From positions 1-32,656 of the forward strand of contig ONAI01000039.1 in assembly GCA_900315755.1 (NCBI GenBank): DNA of 32,656 nucleotides. The letters are read 5' to 3'. A program made the translations under genes and the position numbers. Every line of letters starts with the position of its first letter. The stretch's first letter is position 1. Shown piece by piece: positions 17,044 to 25,304 of this stretch. The DNA comes from an uncultured Ruminococcus sp. (GTDB lineage Bacteria > Bacillota > Clostridia > Oscillospirales > Ruminococcaceae). The notes under the pieces are model-generated. The model saw only the letters and a program-made list of their open reading frames with translations. It did no database searches and had not been told where the DNA came from.

Positions 17044-18002
17044 TTTAGTTCCACATACCTTTCTATATTTGTGTCATCAAACCTGTGAGAGTTTTTGTAA
17101 AGTGCCAGTGCTCCGTCAAGCAGCGGAACAAGCAGCACTCCGCCTGTGCCCTCACCGAGCCGTAGTCCGGCGTTTATCGGAGCAGTCAGTCCACAGTAAT
17201 TGAGAAGTCCCTCGCCGGCAGGCTCTCCCGAACAATGGCTCGCAAGCATATACTCAGCACACAGAGGTTCAATAGTGCAGGCGATCGCAGCAGCTGCTGC
17301 GGATATAACTCCGTCAACTATCACGGGTACGCGGTAGTAAGCACCGCCGAGAAAAAGCCCGACCATTGCGGCAATTTCTGCCCCGCCGACCTTCTGGAGC
17401 AGTTCAACAGGCTTGTCAGGTGACGGCTGATTGACTTCTATCGCGCGCCTTACGACATTGATCTTTTTTTGCAGTCCTGATGCCGAAAGTCCTGCACCTC
17501 TTCCGGTGACATTTTCGGGTGGAAGTCCGAGCAATACAGATGCAATTGCGGCGGCAGGAGTAGTGTTGCCAATGCCCATTTCTCCGGTAATTATGAGCCT
17601 TGTACCGTTTTGGACAAGCTCTCCGGCAACGTCTATTCCCGTAATGAGAGCCGCTTCTGTTTCGGCAGGAGTCATTGCGCTTTCATTGGCTATATTTCGT
17701 GTTCCGTGAACTATTTTCCGATGCACGAGTTTCTTGCAGTCAACATTCTGAGCAATACCCACATCGACTGCCACAACGTCAACATTGTAAGCTCCTGCGA
17801 CAGCGTTTATATTTGAGCGCCCCTCAGCAATAGCTCTGGCACACTCCGCCGTGACTTCCTGTCCGCACTGTGTAACTCCCTCACTGACGACGCCGTGATC
17901 TCCGCACATAACGACTGCCGTTCGCTTGGAAATATCCACGTCAGCGTTTCCCTGAACAGCGGCTATCTTCTGCATCTGAACAATGTGTTTTATCCTGTTC
18001 AT
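17040..18002 (-). CDS. cobT: Nicotinate-nucleotide-dimethylbenzimidazole phosphoribosyltransferase, N-terminally short
   Basis: A 320-residue CobT, which makes alpha-ribazole phosphate from a lower-ligand base and nicotinate mononucleotide. Clear motifs are CGDHGVVSEGVT, ITGEMGIGNTTPAAA, VTGRGAGL and RLGEGTGG with E284, matching the catalytic Glu 317 of the Salmonella enzyme. About 33 N-terminal residues are missing, including the usual KPxGSLG segment. An in-frame stop lies just upstream of the ATG, and GGAG is well spaced, so this start is real. It overlaps cbiA by 62 bases, unlike its neighbours. Whether the short form is active is not evident. Confidence 0.92.
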   Translation of the reverse strand: MNRIKHIVQMQKIAAVQGNADVDISKRTAVVMCGDHGVVSEGVTQCGQEVTAECARAIAEGRSNINAVAGAYNVDVVAVDVGIAQNVDCKKLVHRKIVHGTRNIANESAMTPAETEAALITGIDVAGELVQNGTRLIITGEMGIGNTTPAAAIASVLLGLPPENVTGRGAGLSASGLQKKINVVRRAIEVNQPSPDKPVELLQKVGGAEIAAMVGLFLGGAYYRVPVIVDGVISAAAAAIACTIEPLCAEYMLASHCSGEPAGEGLLNYCGLTAPINAGLRLGEGTGGVLLVPLLDGALALYKNSHRFDDTNIERYVELK

Positions 18003-19323
18003 TTCTCACTCCGTGTTCAATACATTTTTTCACAAATCTTTCCGCAACTCCTAAATCAGAATAGAAATAAATATGTGGAAATCCTGCATAAATATTCATT
18101 CCGGTATGGCAGCAATCCCAAGTCCTGCCGTCGCTTTTTTCGGCAGTGAAGCCGTTCCCGCAGTTTGTGCTTTCCCAGTAGTGGAATTCATGTGCCCTGA
18201 TAGTCTCGCCGCGTTTACACAGAAGATTGTCCGAGTTTGCATTCATCGCAATATAGCCGAATCTCTGAAGCTTGTCAGTAGGGAACGTACTTCCGTTTAT
18301 CACGCCTGCCATAGGATAAGAAGAGCTGCTCTTGTCTGTCAGAGTGTCATGCAGATACATGAATCCTCCGCACTCTGCAATAGTTGGCATACCGCTTGAA
18401 ATGCACTTTTTTACGCTTTCGAGCATTGATGAATTTGCAGATAATTTTGCTGCATAAAGCTCAGGATAACCGCCGCTGAGGATAAGTCCGTCCGCCTTTG
18501 GGACAGTGCTGTCGCTGAGAGGCGAGAAGTAACTTATCTTGCAGCCCATTTTTTCAAGCAGCTCGATATTCTCATGATAGATAAAGCAGAACGCGCTGTC
18601 TCTTGCAACTGCTATTGTCGGTGATTCCGGGAAAAATGGAGGATTTACAGGCTCATGTTCCGGCATCGGGACATCACCGGATCTTATCAGTTTATCAATT
18701 TCAATGTACTCTTCGGCAAGCTGACCGAGTGCTTCGAGCTTAGCCTGAATGTCAGCTATTTCATCGGCAGTAATAAGTCCGAGGTGTCGGCTCTCGATAG
18801 TAATATCACACTTTGGCAGGCATCCGAAATATTCAGTGCCAAGCTCACGGCAGAGCCTTTCAGCAAGTGGTATCAGCTTTTCCGGCAGACAATTAAAAAT
18901 GAAGCCTGATATGTGGTTGGGACGGTAGCTGAGAAAGCCGCTCATAACCGCTCCGATCGAGTCGCTCATACCCTTGCAGTTGATAACGATGACAGCCGGT
19001 GTTTCGGTGAGTTCAGACATCGAATGAGCGCTTCCGCAGTTACCGTCATAGAATCCCATGACCCCTTCAATGACTGAAATATCGCTTTGGGCACTGTATT
19101 CATGAAGCAGTGAAAGTAGCGTGTTCCTGTCACAGAAATAGCCGTCGAGGTTATGAGAACTCACACCGATGACTTTTCTGTGAAACATCGGATCGATATA
19201 ATCAGGTCCGCATTTGAACGCAGAAACGCTCATATTACGCCGTTTGAGAGCTGTGAGCACAGCGCAGGTGACGGTAGTTTTTCCGCAGCCGCTTTTAGTT
19301 CCGCCGATAATTATACGCTTCAT
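17941..19323 (-). CDS. cbiA: Cobyrinate a,c-diamide synthase, glutamine-dependent
   Basis: A 460-residue CbiA that amidates the a and c side chains of cobyrinate. It has the P-loop GTKSGCGKTT (8-17), KCGPDYIDPMFH, EGVMGFYDG, LSGGYPELY, the glutaminase Cys 318 in ECGGFMYL and His 417 in GFPHIYFYS. The natural family end is around residue 440; the final 20 residues lie over the start of cobT in another frame, look low in similarity to anything, and may reflect loss of the original stop. The start is ATGA-coupled to cbiET. Confidence 0.96.
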   Translation of the reverse strand: MKRIIIGGTKSGCGKTTVTCAVLTALKRRNMSVSAFKCGPDYIDPMFHRKVIGVSSHNLDGYFCDRNTLLSLLHEYSAQSDISVIEGVMGFYDGNCGSAHSMSELTETPAVIVINCKGMSDSIGAVMSGFLSYRPNHISGFIFNCLPEKLIPLAERLCRELGTEYFGCLPKCDITIESRHLGLITADEIADIQAKLEALGQLAEEYIEIDKLIRSGDVPMPEHEPVNPPFFPESPTIAVARDSAFCFIYHENIELLEKMGCKISYFSPLSDSTVPKADGLILSGGYPELYAAKLSANSSMLESVKKCISSGMPTIAECGGFMYLHDTLTDKSSSSYPMAGVINGSTFPTDKLQRFGYIAMNANSDNLLCKRGETIRAHEFHYWESTNCGNGFTAEKSDGRTWDCCHTGMNIYAGFPHIYFYSDLGVAERFVKKCIEHGVRNEQDKTHCSDAEDSRCSGKR

Positions 19324-20510
19324 ATCAATCTCCCGCTGATTATAAATACTGGGTTTTGCGCCTGCAACATTGTGTGAGTGCCGAGTTTTCTTGTGCGTGA
19401 GGCAGATACCTGCACAATTTCCGGTAAAACTCCGAAGCGCTCAAAGCACTCAATGGCTTCGTTCAGAGTTTCGAGCGATACTGCTGCAACAACTACGTCA
19501 GCACACGGATTCTGGGCGTGGACAGCCTCAAATACACCGCTCATATTCCCCGAACTTCCGCCTATGAACACCTTATCAGGCGCAGCTATATCTGTCAGTA
19601 TTTCCGGGCATTCGCCCTCTGTGACGCTGATATTGTCGCAGCTGAAAAGACGTGCATTTTCAGCGGTAAGAGTTGCTGCCTCGTGTTTCTTGTCAAAGGA
19701 AAAGACCTTTCCGTCCGGACAGCGATAAGCCGTTTCCAGAGTGACAGAGCCAGTGCCGCAGCCAATGTCCCACACAACAGAATCCGACTTGATATTCAGC
19801 TTTGAAACGGCTATACAGCGCACTTCCGACTTTGTCATAGGAATTTCGCCGCGAATGAATTTCTCATCATTTATAGCTGAAGGGATATAATTCAGAGCCT
19901 CTTTGTTTTCGGTTATGAGCACATCGAGTCCTGAGGTATGAACATCCGTGAGTTCGCTTGCTTTTCCGGTAATGATACACTCATTGTGGTAGCCGAGTTC
20001 CGCGCCTATAAAGACGTCTGCGCTGCCAAGCCCGTACTCGCAGAGCCGCTTGCAAACGTCAGCGGCAGTTATATCTCCGCCAAGCAGGAAAAAGCAGTGC
20101 TCGTTCATTTTGACGTTGACAGCAATATTTGAATCCCTGCCGTGGAGTGAAATAAACTTCATTTTTTCGTAGGGGATGCCTACCTTGCTGCAAAGGTATG
20201 AAGCTGAGGAAATTCCAGCGATGACCTGAACATCGTGACCTTCAAGAAGAGGCAGCAGCTTTTTTGTGCCGCTGAAAAAACCGCAGTCTCCGGACATAAG
20301 AACTGCCGCTGTACTGCAATCGGCGCTGCTCAGTTTTTCTGCTATATCAGTATGTCTATACGTTATGAACACCTCTTTGCCAAGCTTCACAAAGGGCTTC
20401 ACAATGCGCTTCGCACCAATCAGCAGGTTTGATTCCGCAATAGCTTTTTCAGCAGCTTTTGTGAGAGTGTTTTCGCCGTCCACACCTGTGCCGACTATGT
20501 AAATCTTCAT
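19320..20510 (-). CDS. cbiET: Cobalt-precorrin-7 C5-methyltransferase / precorrin-6B C15-methyltransferase-decarboxylase (CbiE-CbiT fusion)
   Basis: A 396-residue fusion equivalent to CobL. Residues 1-205 are the CbiE tetrapyrrole methylase (YIVGTGVDG, MSGDCGFFSG, IAGISSASYL). Residues 215-396 are the CbiT methyltransferase: MTKSEVR, SAM motif VWDIGCGTGSVTLE from 246, then FIGGSSGNM. It methylates C5 and C15 and decarboxylates the C12 acetate. ATGA overlaps join it to cbiJ upstream and cbiA downstream. The fused form is common in Firmicutes. Confidence 0.96.
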   Translation of the reverse strand: MKIYIVGTGVDGENTLTKAAEKAIAESNLLIGAKRIVKPFVKLGKEVFITYRHTDIAEKLSSADCSTAAVLMSGDCGFFSGTKKLLPLLEGHDVQVIAGISSASYLCSKVGIPYEKMKFISLHGRDSNIAVNVKMNEHCFFLLGGDITAADVCKRLCEYGLGSADVFIGAELGYHNECIITGKASELTDVHTSGLDVLITENKEALNYIPSAINDEKFIRGEIPMTKSEVRCIAVSKLNIKSDSVVWDIGCGTGSVTLETAYRCPDGKVFSFDKKHEAATLTAENARLFSCDNISVTEGECPEILTDIAAPDKVFIGGSSGNMSGVFEAVHAQNPCADVVVAAVSLETLNEAIECFERFGVLPEIVQVSASRTRKLGTHTMLQAQNPVFIISGRLI

Positions 20511-21247
20511 TTTCCCAGTTCCTTTTCAATGATATTAATAATTACATCAAAGCTGTATCCCTGTTCAGCAGGACGCGCAATGGTTACCAGTTCAGCGCCG
20601 CAAATCCGTACGGCTTCGGCTTTTTCAGGGTATCCGCCAGTCGCTCCGCTCTCTTTTGTCAGTAGGATTCCTGCCCCACTCTTCCGCAGATGCTCGACAT
20701 TCTGCACAGTGCTGAAAGGACCTTTTTCCATTATCACTTTTGCCTTATCATAGCCAAGTTCACAGCACTGACGGAGTATCTCATCTGAGGGCAGAACTCG
20801 TACCCAAAGACGCTCGCGGAAGCCATTCAGACGTGTCAGTTCCGGCAGAGATTTACTGCCAAGTGTGCTGAGTATCGCGCATTCAGTACCGTTTAGCAGC
20901 GAGATCATTTCGTCCATATCGTGAACAGTTTTTCCGCAGATTGCCGAGCTTTTCCGCAGCAGTCTCAGATAATGGATCCCCGTTTTTTTACAGGCGCTTC
21001 GGATGTTTTCGGTTGCCTCGACGGCATATGGGTGAGTTGCATCAACAACAACCGAATAATTGCTGCTGATGAGCTTTTCCATCTGTGCGGAGTCAAGCCT
21101 TCCGCACAGGACGTTTAACTTGTCCGGGAGCAGTCCGGCACCGTAGTCCGTAGCTACTGACACATCGGCGGATATACTGTTTTCAGCGCAATATTCAGCC
21201 AGTTCGCGCCCCTCGGTAGTTCCTCCGAATATAAGCAGCCTAAACAT
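20507..21247 (-). CDS. cbiJ: Cobalt-precorrin-6A reductase
   Basis: A 246-residue NAD(P)H-dependent reductase of the CbiJ/CobK family. It starts with LLIFGGTTEGRELA, the nucleotide-binding GGTxEG motif, and includes VVVDATHPYAVEAT, the LRLLRK segment, ILSTLGSKSLPEL, KGPFSTVQN and TKESGATGGYPEK, all family hallmarks. It overlaps cbiH by eight bases and cbiET by four. Confidence 0.96.
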   Translation of the reverse strand: MFRLLIFGGTTEGRELAEYCAENSISADVSVATDYGAGLLPDKLNVLCGRLDSAQMEKLISSNYSVVVDATHPYAVEATENIRSACKKTGIHYLRLLRKSSAICGKTVHDMDEMISLLNGTECAILSTLGSKSLPELTRLNGFRERLWVRVLPSDEILRQCCELGYDKAKVIMEKGPFSTVQNVEHLRKSGAGILLTKESGATGGYPEKAEAVRICGAELVTIARPAEQGYSFDVIINIIEKELGK

Positions 21248-21962
21248 TGCGGTAGCCCCTCGGAGTCACCATTTTTCCGTTTATCGCCCTTGTTTCTGAA
21301 TTGCCGATGTAGACCGTTGTGAACATATCAACCGCAGTATCCCGCAGCTGCGAAAGCGTAAGCACACGGCTCTCCTGACCGTCACGTCCTATGTTCCTGA
21401 CATATCCGCATACTGTATCTCCTGAGCGGTGCTTCAGCACTATGTCGCAGGCTTTTTTCAGATAGTCCGCACGGCTCTTCGATGACGGATTGTAAATAAC
21501 TATCACCATGTCACACTCAGCTGCACATTCAAGACGTTTTCTTATCTTTTCCGCAGGTGTGAGGAGGTCGGAAAGACTTATCACAGCAAAATCCATAGTC
21601 AGCGGTGAACCGAGAACCGCACCGCCGCTGAATGCAGCTGTTACGCCCGGAACTACTACTATCTTCGCATCCGGGTGAGCAGGGCTCAGTTCATAGGCAA
21701 GTCCTGCCATACCGAAAAGCTGCGGATCGCCGCTGCAAATGAGGGAAACTGTCTTGTTTCCGGCTTCTTTAAGGGCAGCTTCAACTCGATCGCGCTCCTG
21801 CTTCATACCTGTTGAGAAGTAGTTTTTTTCCGGAAAATATTCCTTGATGAGTTCCACATACTTTGTATATCCTACGATGAGTTCGCTTCGTTCGATAGCC
21901 TGCTGTGCGTCAATAGTCATACCTTCACGGCTGCCGGCACCGATTCCGACAATGTAAAGCAT
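21240..21962 (-). CDS. cbiH: Cobalt-factor III / precorrin-3B C17-methyltransferase
   Basis: A 240-residue CbiH/CobJ that methylates C17 and drives ring contraction. It shows the tetrapyrrole methylase pattern: LYIVGIGAGS, ISLICSGDPQLFGMA-type loop, VVPGVTAAFSGGAVLGSP, AVISLSDLLTP, VIYNPSSKSR and VYIGNSETR near the end. ATG at 21962 shares its A with the cbiG stop; a GTG at 21965 is also possible, and AAGGAAGG lies just upstream of both. Confidence 0.96.
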   Translation of the reverse strand: MLYIVGIGAGSREGMTIDAQQAIERSELIVGYTKYVELIKEYFPEKNYFSTGMKQERDRVEAALKEAGNKTVSLICSGDPQLFGMAGLAYELSPAHPDAKIVVVPGVTAAFSGGAVLGSPLTMDFAVISLSDLLTPAEKIRKRLECAAECDMVIVIYNPSSKSRADYLKKACDIVLKHRSGDTVCGYVRNIGRDGQESRVLTLSQLRDTAVDMFTTVYIGNSETRAINGKMVTPRGYRNV

Positions 21963-22993
21963 CACAGCACCTTCCTTTCAAAATCAAGCGTAATTGGCTT
22001 TTCTGCCGCTGCAACTGTAACTCCGTCTGCGGCAGTTTTTCGCATTACCAGATGTCCTCCGCTGCATTTTACAGCGCTTCTCTCGCAGACGTTGTCAACT
22101 CCGGTGATATTTTTCACGAAGTCCGAAGACGTGAAGTCGCCGTCAGCTTCCATAAGCATCTGTGCTGTAAAAAAGAGCAGCTTCAAGCCGTATTTTTCGC
22201 AAAATCCAAGCAGGCCGGCTTCGTTTGACTTGAGGTCTATTGTAGCCGCACAGAACACTCTTTCAAAAGCAATACCAGAAGCATCAAGTGCGGAATTTAC
22301 TGCACGTTCGATAGTGTCGCAGTCCGTACCACGTTTACAGCCGATACCGAGTACAATATTCTGTGGGACAAGTTTCAGCGTCACCGGAAACGGTATTTTG
22401 TCATTGCAGCCTACATATATTCCCGTCCGACAGTACGTATCAGTGCAGAGCTCAGGCGGTATGTTCTCATATTCAAGATCACTTATAAATCCGATCTTTT
22501 CTCCGTCAAGAACAGCCGCGGCAATTGCCTTTGCCGCACTCATATCGGTGATGATAAGTCCGTTTGCAGCCGCAAAGCTGTCCGGTGAAAAACGTCCTCC
22601 GGTGTCGGTCGCAGTAGTAATGGCAGCCTGTGCGCCGAGCACTTCCGCAATTCTTTCCGCAAGAGCGTTCGCACCGCCGATATGTCCGGAGAGTAGAGGA
22701 ATAACGAACTTTCCGCAGTCATCAATGACAATGATCGCCGGATCGGTCGTTTTTGAGTTCAGATGCGGCGCTGTCGAACGAACAGCTATACCGCAGGCGC
22801 ATACGAAAACAAGGGCGTCATACTTCTGAAAAATATCAGCAACAAGTCCGCCGAGGTCAACGAAGGTATGGGAGTTCTTATCGCAGTGCCTGTGGAAACA
22901 AAAACGCTCAGATTCAAGAAAAGCTGCTGATTCAGTAAGCCTTGCGGAGAGTTTCCGTCCATTTTCTGTGAGTGAAATAACAGCTGCTCTCAT
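21962..22993 (-). CDS. cbiG: Cobalt-precorrin-5A hydrolase
   Basis: A 343-residue CbiG that opens the delta-lactone of cobalt-precorrin-5A, releasing acetaldehyde and giving precorrin-5B. N-terminal features are VFVCACGIAVRSTAPHL, the DPAIIVIDD stretch and PLLSGHIGGAN; the C-terminal domain begins at about 210 with NIVLGIGCKRGT and contains ATIDLKSNEAGLLGF. The ATG overlaps the reconstructed cbiF stop (ATGA), showing the normal operon junction is preserved although cbiF is frameshifted. Confidence 0.96.
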   Translation of the reverse strand: MRAAVISLTENGRKLSARLTESAAFLESERFCFHRHCDKNSHTFVDLGGLVADIFQKYDALVFVCACGIAVRSTAPHLNSKTTDPAIIVIDDCGKFVIPLLSGHIGGANALAERIAEVLGAQAAITTATDTGGRFSPDSFAAANGLIITDMSAAKAIAAAVLDGEKIGFISDLEYENIPPELCTDTYCRTGIYVGCNDKIPFPVTLKLVPQNIVLGIGCKRGTDCDTIERAVNSALDASGIAFERVFCAATIDLKSNEAGLLGFCEKYGLKLLFFTAQMLMEADGDFTSSDFVKNITGVDNVCERSAVKCSGGHLVMRKTAADGVTVAAAEKPITLDFERKVL

Positions 22994-23749
22994 TGTTCCT
23001 TTGCCTTTCTGAATTCTGTCTCAAAGTCCGGAGAATAGAGCTTTGAGAGAGAATGTACATCTCCGAGAAAGTGTCCGACTGTGATAAGCGCAGTCTTGGT
23101 TATGCCGTTCTCTTTTGCGGTCTGAGCGAGCGTTGAAACAGTACACCGGCAAACCTTTTCGTCATCCCACGTCGCCTTGTTATACTATCGCCGCAGGAGT
23201 GTCAGAGCTGTAACCTCCGTTTATAAGCCTCTCTGAAAGCTCTGTGAGCATACCCGCGCTGAGGAATATCACCATTGTTGCATTATGCGCTGCAAGGCTC
23301 TCTATGCTCTCGCTTTCAGGTACGGGAGTACGTCCTGCCATTCGCGTGAGGATAACTGTCTGTGACACGTCAGGAAGAGTGTATTCAGCTTTAAGAGCGG
23401 CGGCAGCTCCGCAGAAGGAACTCACTCCCGGACACACGTCATAGGCTATATCAAGTGCATCGAGTCTGTCCATCTGCTCGCGTACAGCACCATATAAACA
23501 GGGATCGCCGGTGTGCAGACGAACAGTAGTCCCGCCGCTGTTCTCAGCTTTTTCCATTACATCTATGACCTCATCGAGAGTCATTTCAGCACTGTTATAT
23601 ACCTCGCAATCAGTACGTGTATATCTGAGCAGTTCCGGATTGACGAGTGAACCTGCATATATCACCACATCAGCAGTTTCAAGCAGCGATTTTCCACGAA
23701 GAGTTATCAGATCAGCAGCACCGCTGCCTGCACCAACAAAATGTATCAT
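22990..23749 (-). pseudogene. cbiF: Cobalt-precorrin-4 C11-methyltransferase, frameshifted
   Basis: The first 189 residues read as CbiF: MIHFVGAGSGAADLITLRG, YAGSLVNPELL, TVRLHTGDPCLYGAV, CPGVSSFCGAAA, LTRMAGRTPVP. The frame then hits TAA at 23180-23182. With one A removed from GTATAACAAGG the frame continues as YKATWDDEKV and on through KENGITKTALITVGHFLGD to a stop at 22990-22992, restoring about 252 residues, the normal family length. No in-frame ATG follows the break. The tail is well conserved, so the change is recent or a sequence error. The gene lies one base after cbiD. If real, C11 methylation would be lost unless another copy exists. Confidence 0.9.
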
Positions 23750-23750
23750 A

Positions 23751-24878
23751 TCATCCCTCCAGCTGACTGATTATTTCATCAGCGTATTCCGTTTTCAGGA
23801 GCATATCATTTTTGTATGAGAATATGACAGCGCCGATCCTTGCACTGCCCTTTGCTCTTGCCTGTAAATAGCCGTCTATACGATTAGTGAGAATATCAAG
23901 CACTGCCCTTGCCGAGCCGTTCTCATATAGAATATCGAGTGCTGCATCAGTCGTAGCGCAGTCTGTAAGTCTGCATAGCACGGAATTCTCAACTCCTGCA
24001 AGTACTCCGCAGGCGATAAGAGTTTCCATTCGCCCGTCAGCATACGAGGAATGAGTGTTCATTATGCCCGAACCCAGCTTGACCATTTTACCGATATGAC
24101 CGCAGATGAGTATGCTGTCAAAACCAAGCGTTATGCCGATGTCTATGGCGTCGCCGATGAAGTTGCTGCACATAACACATTGCTCGCTCAGCTGAGGCAT
24201 ATTCTCAAATATGTGTTTTTCGCTGTAATTCCCGACCGTCAGCAGAAGTGCCTTTTTGCCCTCAGCACGGCGGATATTAGCCTCTGTGCGGATAGTTTCT
24301 ATTATGGCAGTATTGCTCATCGGCTCAACAATGCCTGTCGTGCCTATTATGGAAATGCCGCCGACTATCCCTATACGCGGATTGAAGGTCTTCTTTGCTA
24401 TCTCCTCGCCCTCAGGAACTGAGATAATAACACGTAAGCCGCCGTGATATTCGTGCATTTCAGCGACTGTATCCAGTGCCTGAGTTATCATTTTTCGCGG
24501 AACTGAATTTATAGCATATTCACCGACAGGCTGATCGAGCCCGGCTTTAGTGACCTTGCCGACACCTTTTCCGCCTGTTATTTCAATACCGTTTTGGGTT
24601 AATGACACCTCAGCGCAGACCTCAATGCCATTAGTGATGTCTGGATCGTCTCCGCTGTCCTTGATGACCGAGCAGAGGGCTTTTTCGTCTGAGAGTTCAC
24701 AGCGGTGAACAGGAAGTACCAGTCTTACGCCTTTGGGAGTGATTATCTCACTATTCTTGACGGACTGCCGTGTGAGAAGCATTTCAGCAGCAGCCTGTGC
24801 CGCAGCTGTCGCACATGAACCAGTCGTATAACCGCAGCGCAGTTTTTTAGTACCGCTGTAAATGTAGTTTTCCTCCAT
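23751..24878 (-). CDS. cbiD: Cobalt-precorrin-5B C1-methyltransferase
   Basis: A 375-residue CbiD, the enzyme that methylates C1 in the anaerobic pathway. It has the family start LRCGYTTGSCATAAA, then VIKDSGDDPDITNG, ITGGKGVGKVTKAGL, PVGEYAINSVPRKMI, GIVGGISIIGTTGIVEPMS, and the HIGKMVKLGSGIMNTHS motif. Its presence indicates the early-cobalt pathway. First gene of the operon, with GAGGTG before the ATG and a strong promoter 32 bases upstream. Confidence 0.97.
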   Translation of the reverse strand: MEENYIYSGTKKLRCGYTTGSCATAAAQAAAEMLLTRQSVKNSEIITPKGVRLVLPVHRCELSDEKALCSVIKDSGDDPDITNGIEVCAEVSLTQNGIEITGGKGVGKVTKAGLDQPVGEYAINSVPRKMITQALDTVAEMHEYHGGLRVIISVPEGEEIAKKTFNPRIGIVGGISIIGTTGIVEPMSNTAIIETIRTEANIRRAEGKKALLLTVGNYSEKHIFENMPQLSEQCVMCSNFIGDAIDIGITLGFDSILICGHIGKMVKLGSGIMNTHSSYADGRMETLIACGVLAGVENSVLCRLTDCATTDAALDILYENGSARAVLDILTNRIDGYLQARAKGSARIGAVIFSYKNDMLLKTEYADEIISQLEG

Positions 24879-24909
24879 ACTGTCACCTCACACGATAAAT
24901 TATGTTTAT

Positions 24910-24938
24910 ATTTTACCATATTTTGAGCGATTAGTCAA
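24910..24938 (-). promoter_or_regulatory. Sigma-A promoter of the cobalamin biosynthetic operon
   Basis: On the - strand TTGACT (24933-24938) and TAAAAT (24910-24915) are exactly 17 bases apart. The expected leader to the cbiD ATG is only about 25 bases, too short for a cobalamin riboswitch, so the operon is not controlled by one at its own start. Confidence 0.85.
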
Positions 24939-24943
24939 TGATA

Positions 24944-24987
24944 GAAAAACGCTATATGCTCCGTATCAAGATAGCGTACTTTTTCTC
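24944..24987. terminator. Symmetric hairpin with T-runs, possible bidirectional terminator
   Basis: ACGCTAT (24949-24955) pairs with ATAGCGT (24971-24977). A T-rich run follows on both strands (ACTTTTTC on +, TTTTTC on -). It lies just upstream of the cbiD promoter and may insulate it from transcripts arriving from the right. Confidence 0.55.
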
Positions 24988-25176
24988 GGAAACAGCGTAA
25001 CAAAGCGGACAGACATCGGGAGGCTGTCTTTGGGTGAACATGATGACACTTTGAATTGTTGGTCAGACATAAATTATTATATTTGCACGGAAATTGCAGT
25101 TGATGTCAAAATTGTTCATTTTTGCGGTATTGTTAATTTGAATTTTATATAGAATATGGAACAATCAAAAAAAGCA
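24988..25176. other. Non-coding part of the divergent intergenic region
   Basis: The gap between cbiD and the metal operon (24879-25304) holds the two promoters and the hairpin listed separately. The remaining stretch is AT-rich and has no credible gene. A weak stem GACAG (25008-25012) / CTGTC (25024-25028) followed by TTT is the only structure I see. Confidence 0.5.
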
Positions 25177-25205
25177 TTGACAAAGACACTGCTTCTGAAT
25201 ATAAT
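25177..25205 (+). promoter_or_regulatory. Consensus promoter of the metal-uptake operon
   Basis: TTGACA (25177-25182) and TATAAT (25200-25205) are both perfect matches to the sigma-A consensus with the ideal 17-base spacer. Such a strong promoter normally needs a repressor, which fits the palindrome just downstream. Confidence 0.93.
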
Positions 25206-25212
25206 ATAAAAC

Positions 25213-25233
25213 TGAAAATGATTATCGTTTTCA
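25213..25233 (+). promoter_or_regulatory. Fur-family operator
   Basis: The 21-base stretch begins TGAAAATGATTATCG and ends TTTTCA, an inverted repeat. Its inner 19 bases match the Fur consensus GATAATGATTATCATTATC at 16 of 19 positions. It covers the predicted transcription start, so metal-bound Fur or Zur would block the promoter. The zinc-type transporter downstream suggests Zur, but the sequence cannot separate Fur, Zur and Mn-sensing homologues. Confidence 0.85.
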
Positions 25234-25304
25234 ATTGTGATGCATCAGGGAATAGACGTAATTAAATTGAGATATGCAAATGCTGTAAAGCGAGGTGAGC
25301 TGTT

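Noticed and set aside
22092-22829. 245-residue open frame on the + strand antisense to cbiG
   Set aside because: It lies wholly inside cbiG, has no ribosome site or recognisable motif, and its composition fits an antisense shadow of a real gene.
23174-23190. Programmed +1 frameshift in cbiF
   Set aside because: The stop is TAA followed by C after a Val codon, with no slippery run or internal Shine-Dalgarno like that of prfB, so a simple insertion or error is more likely.
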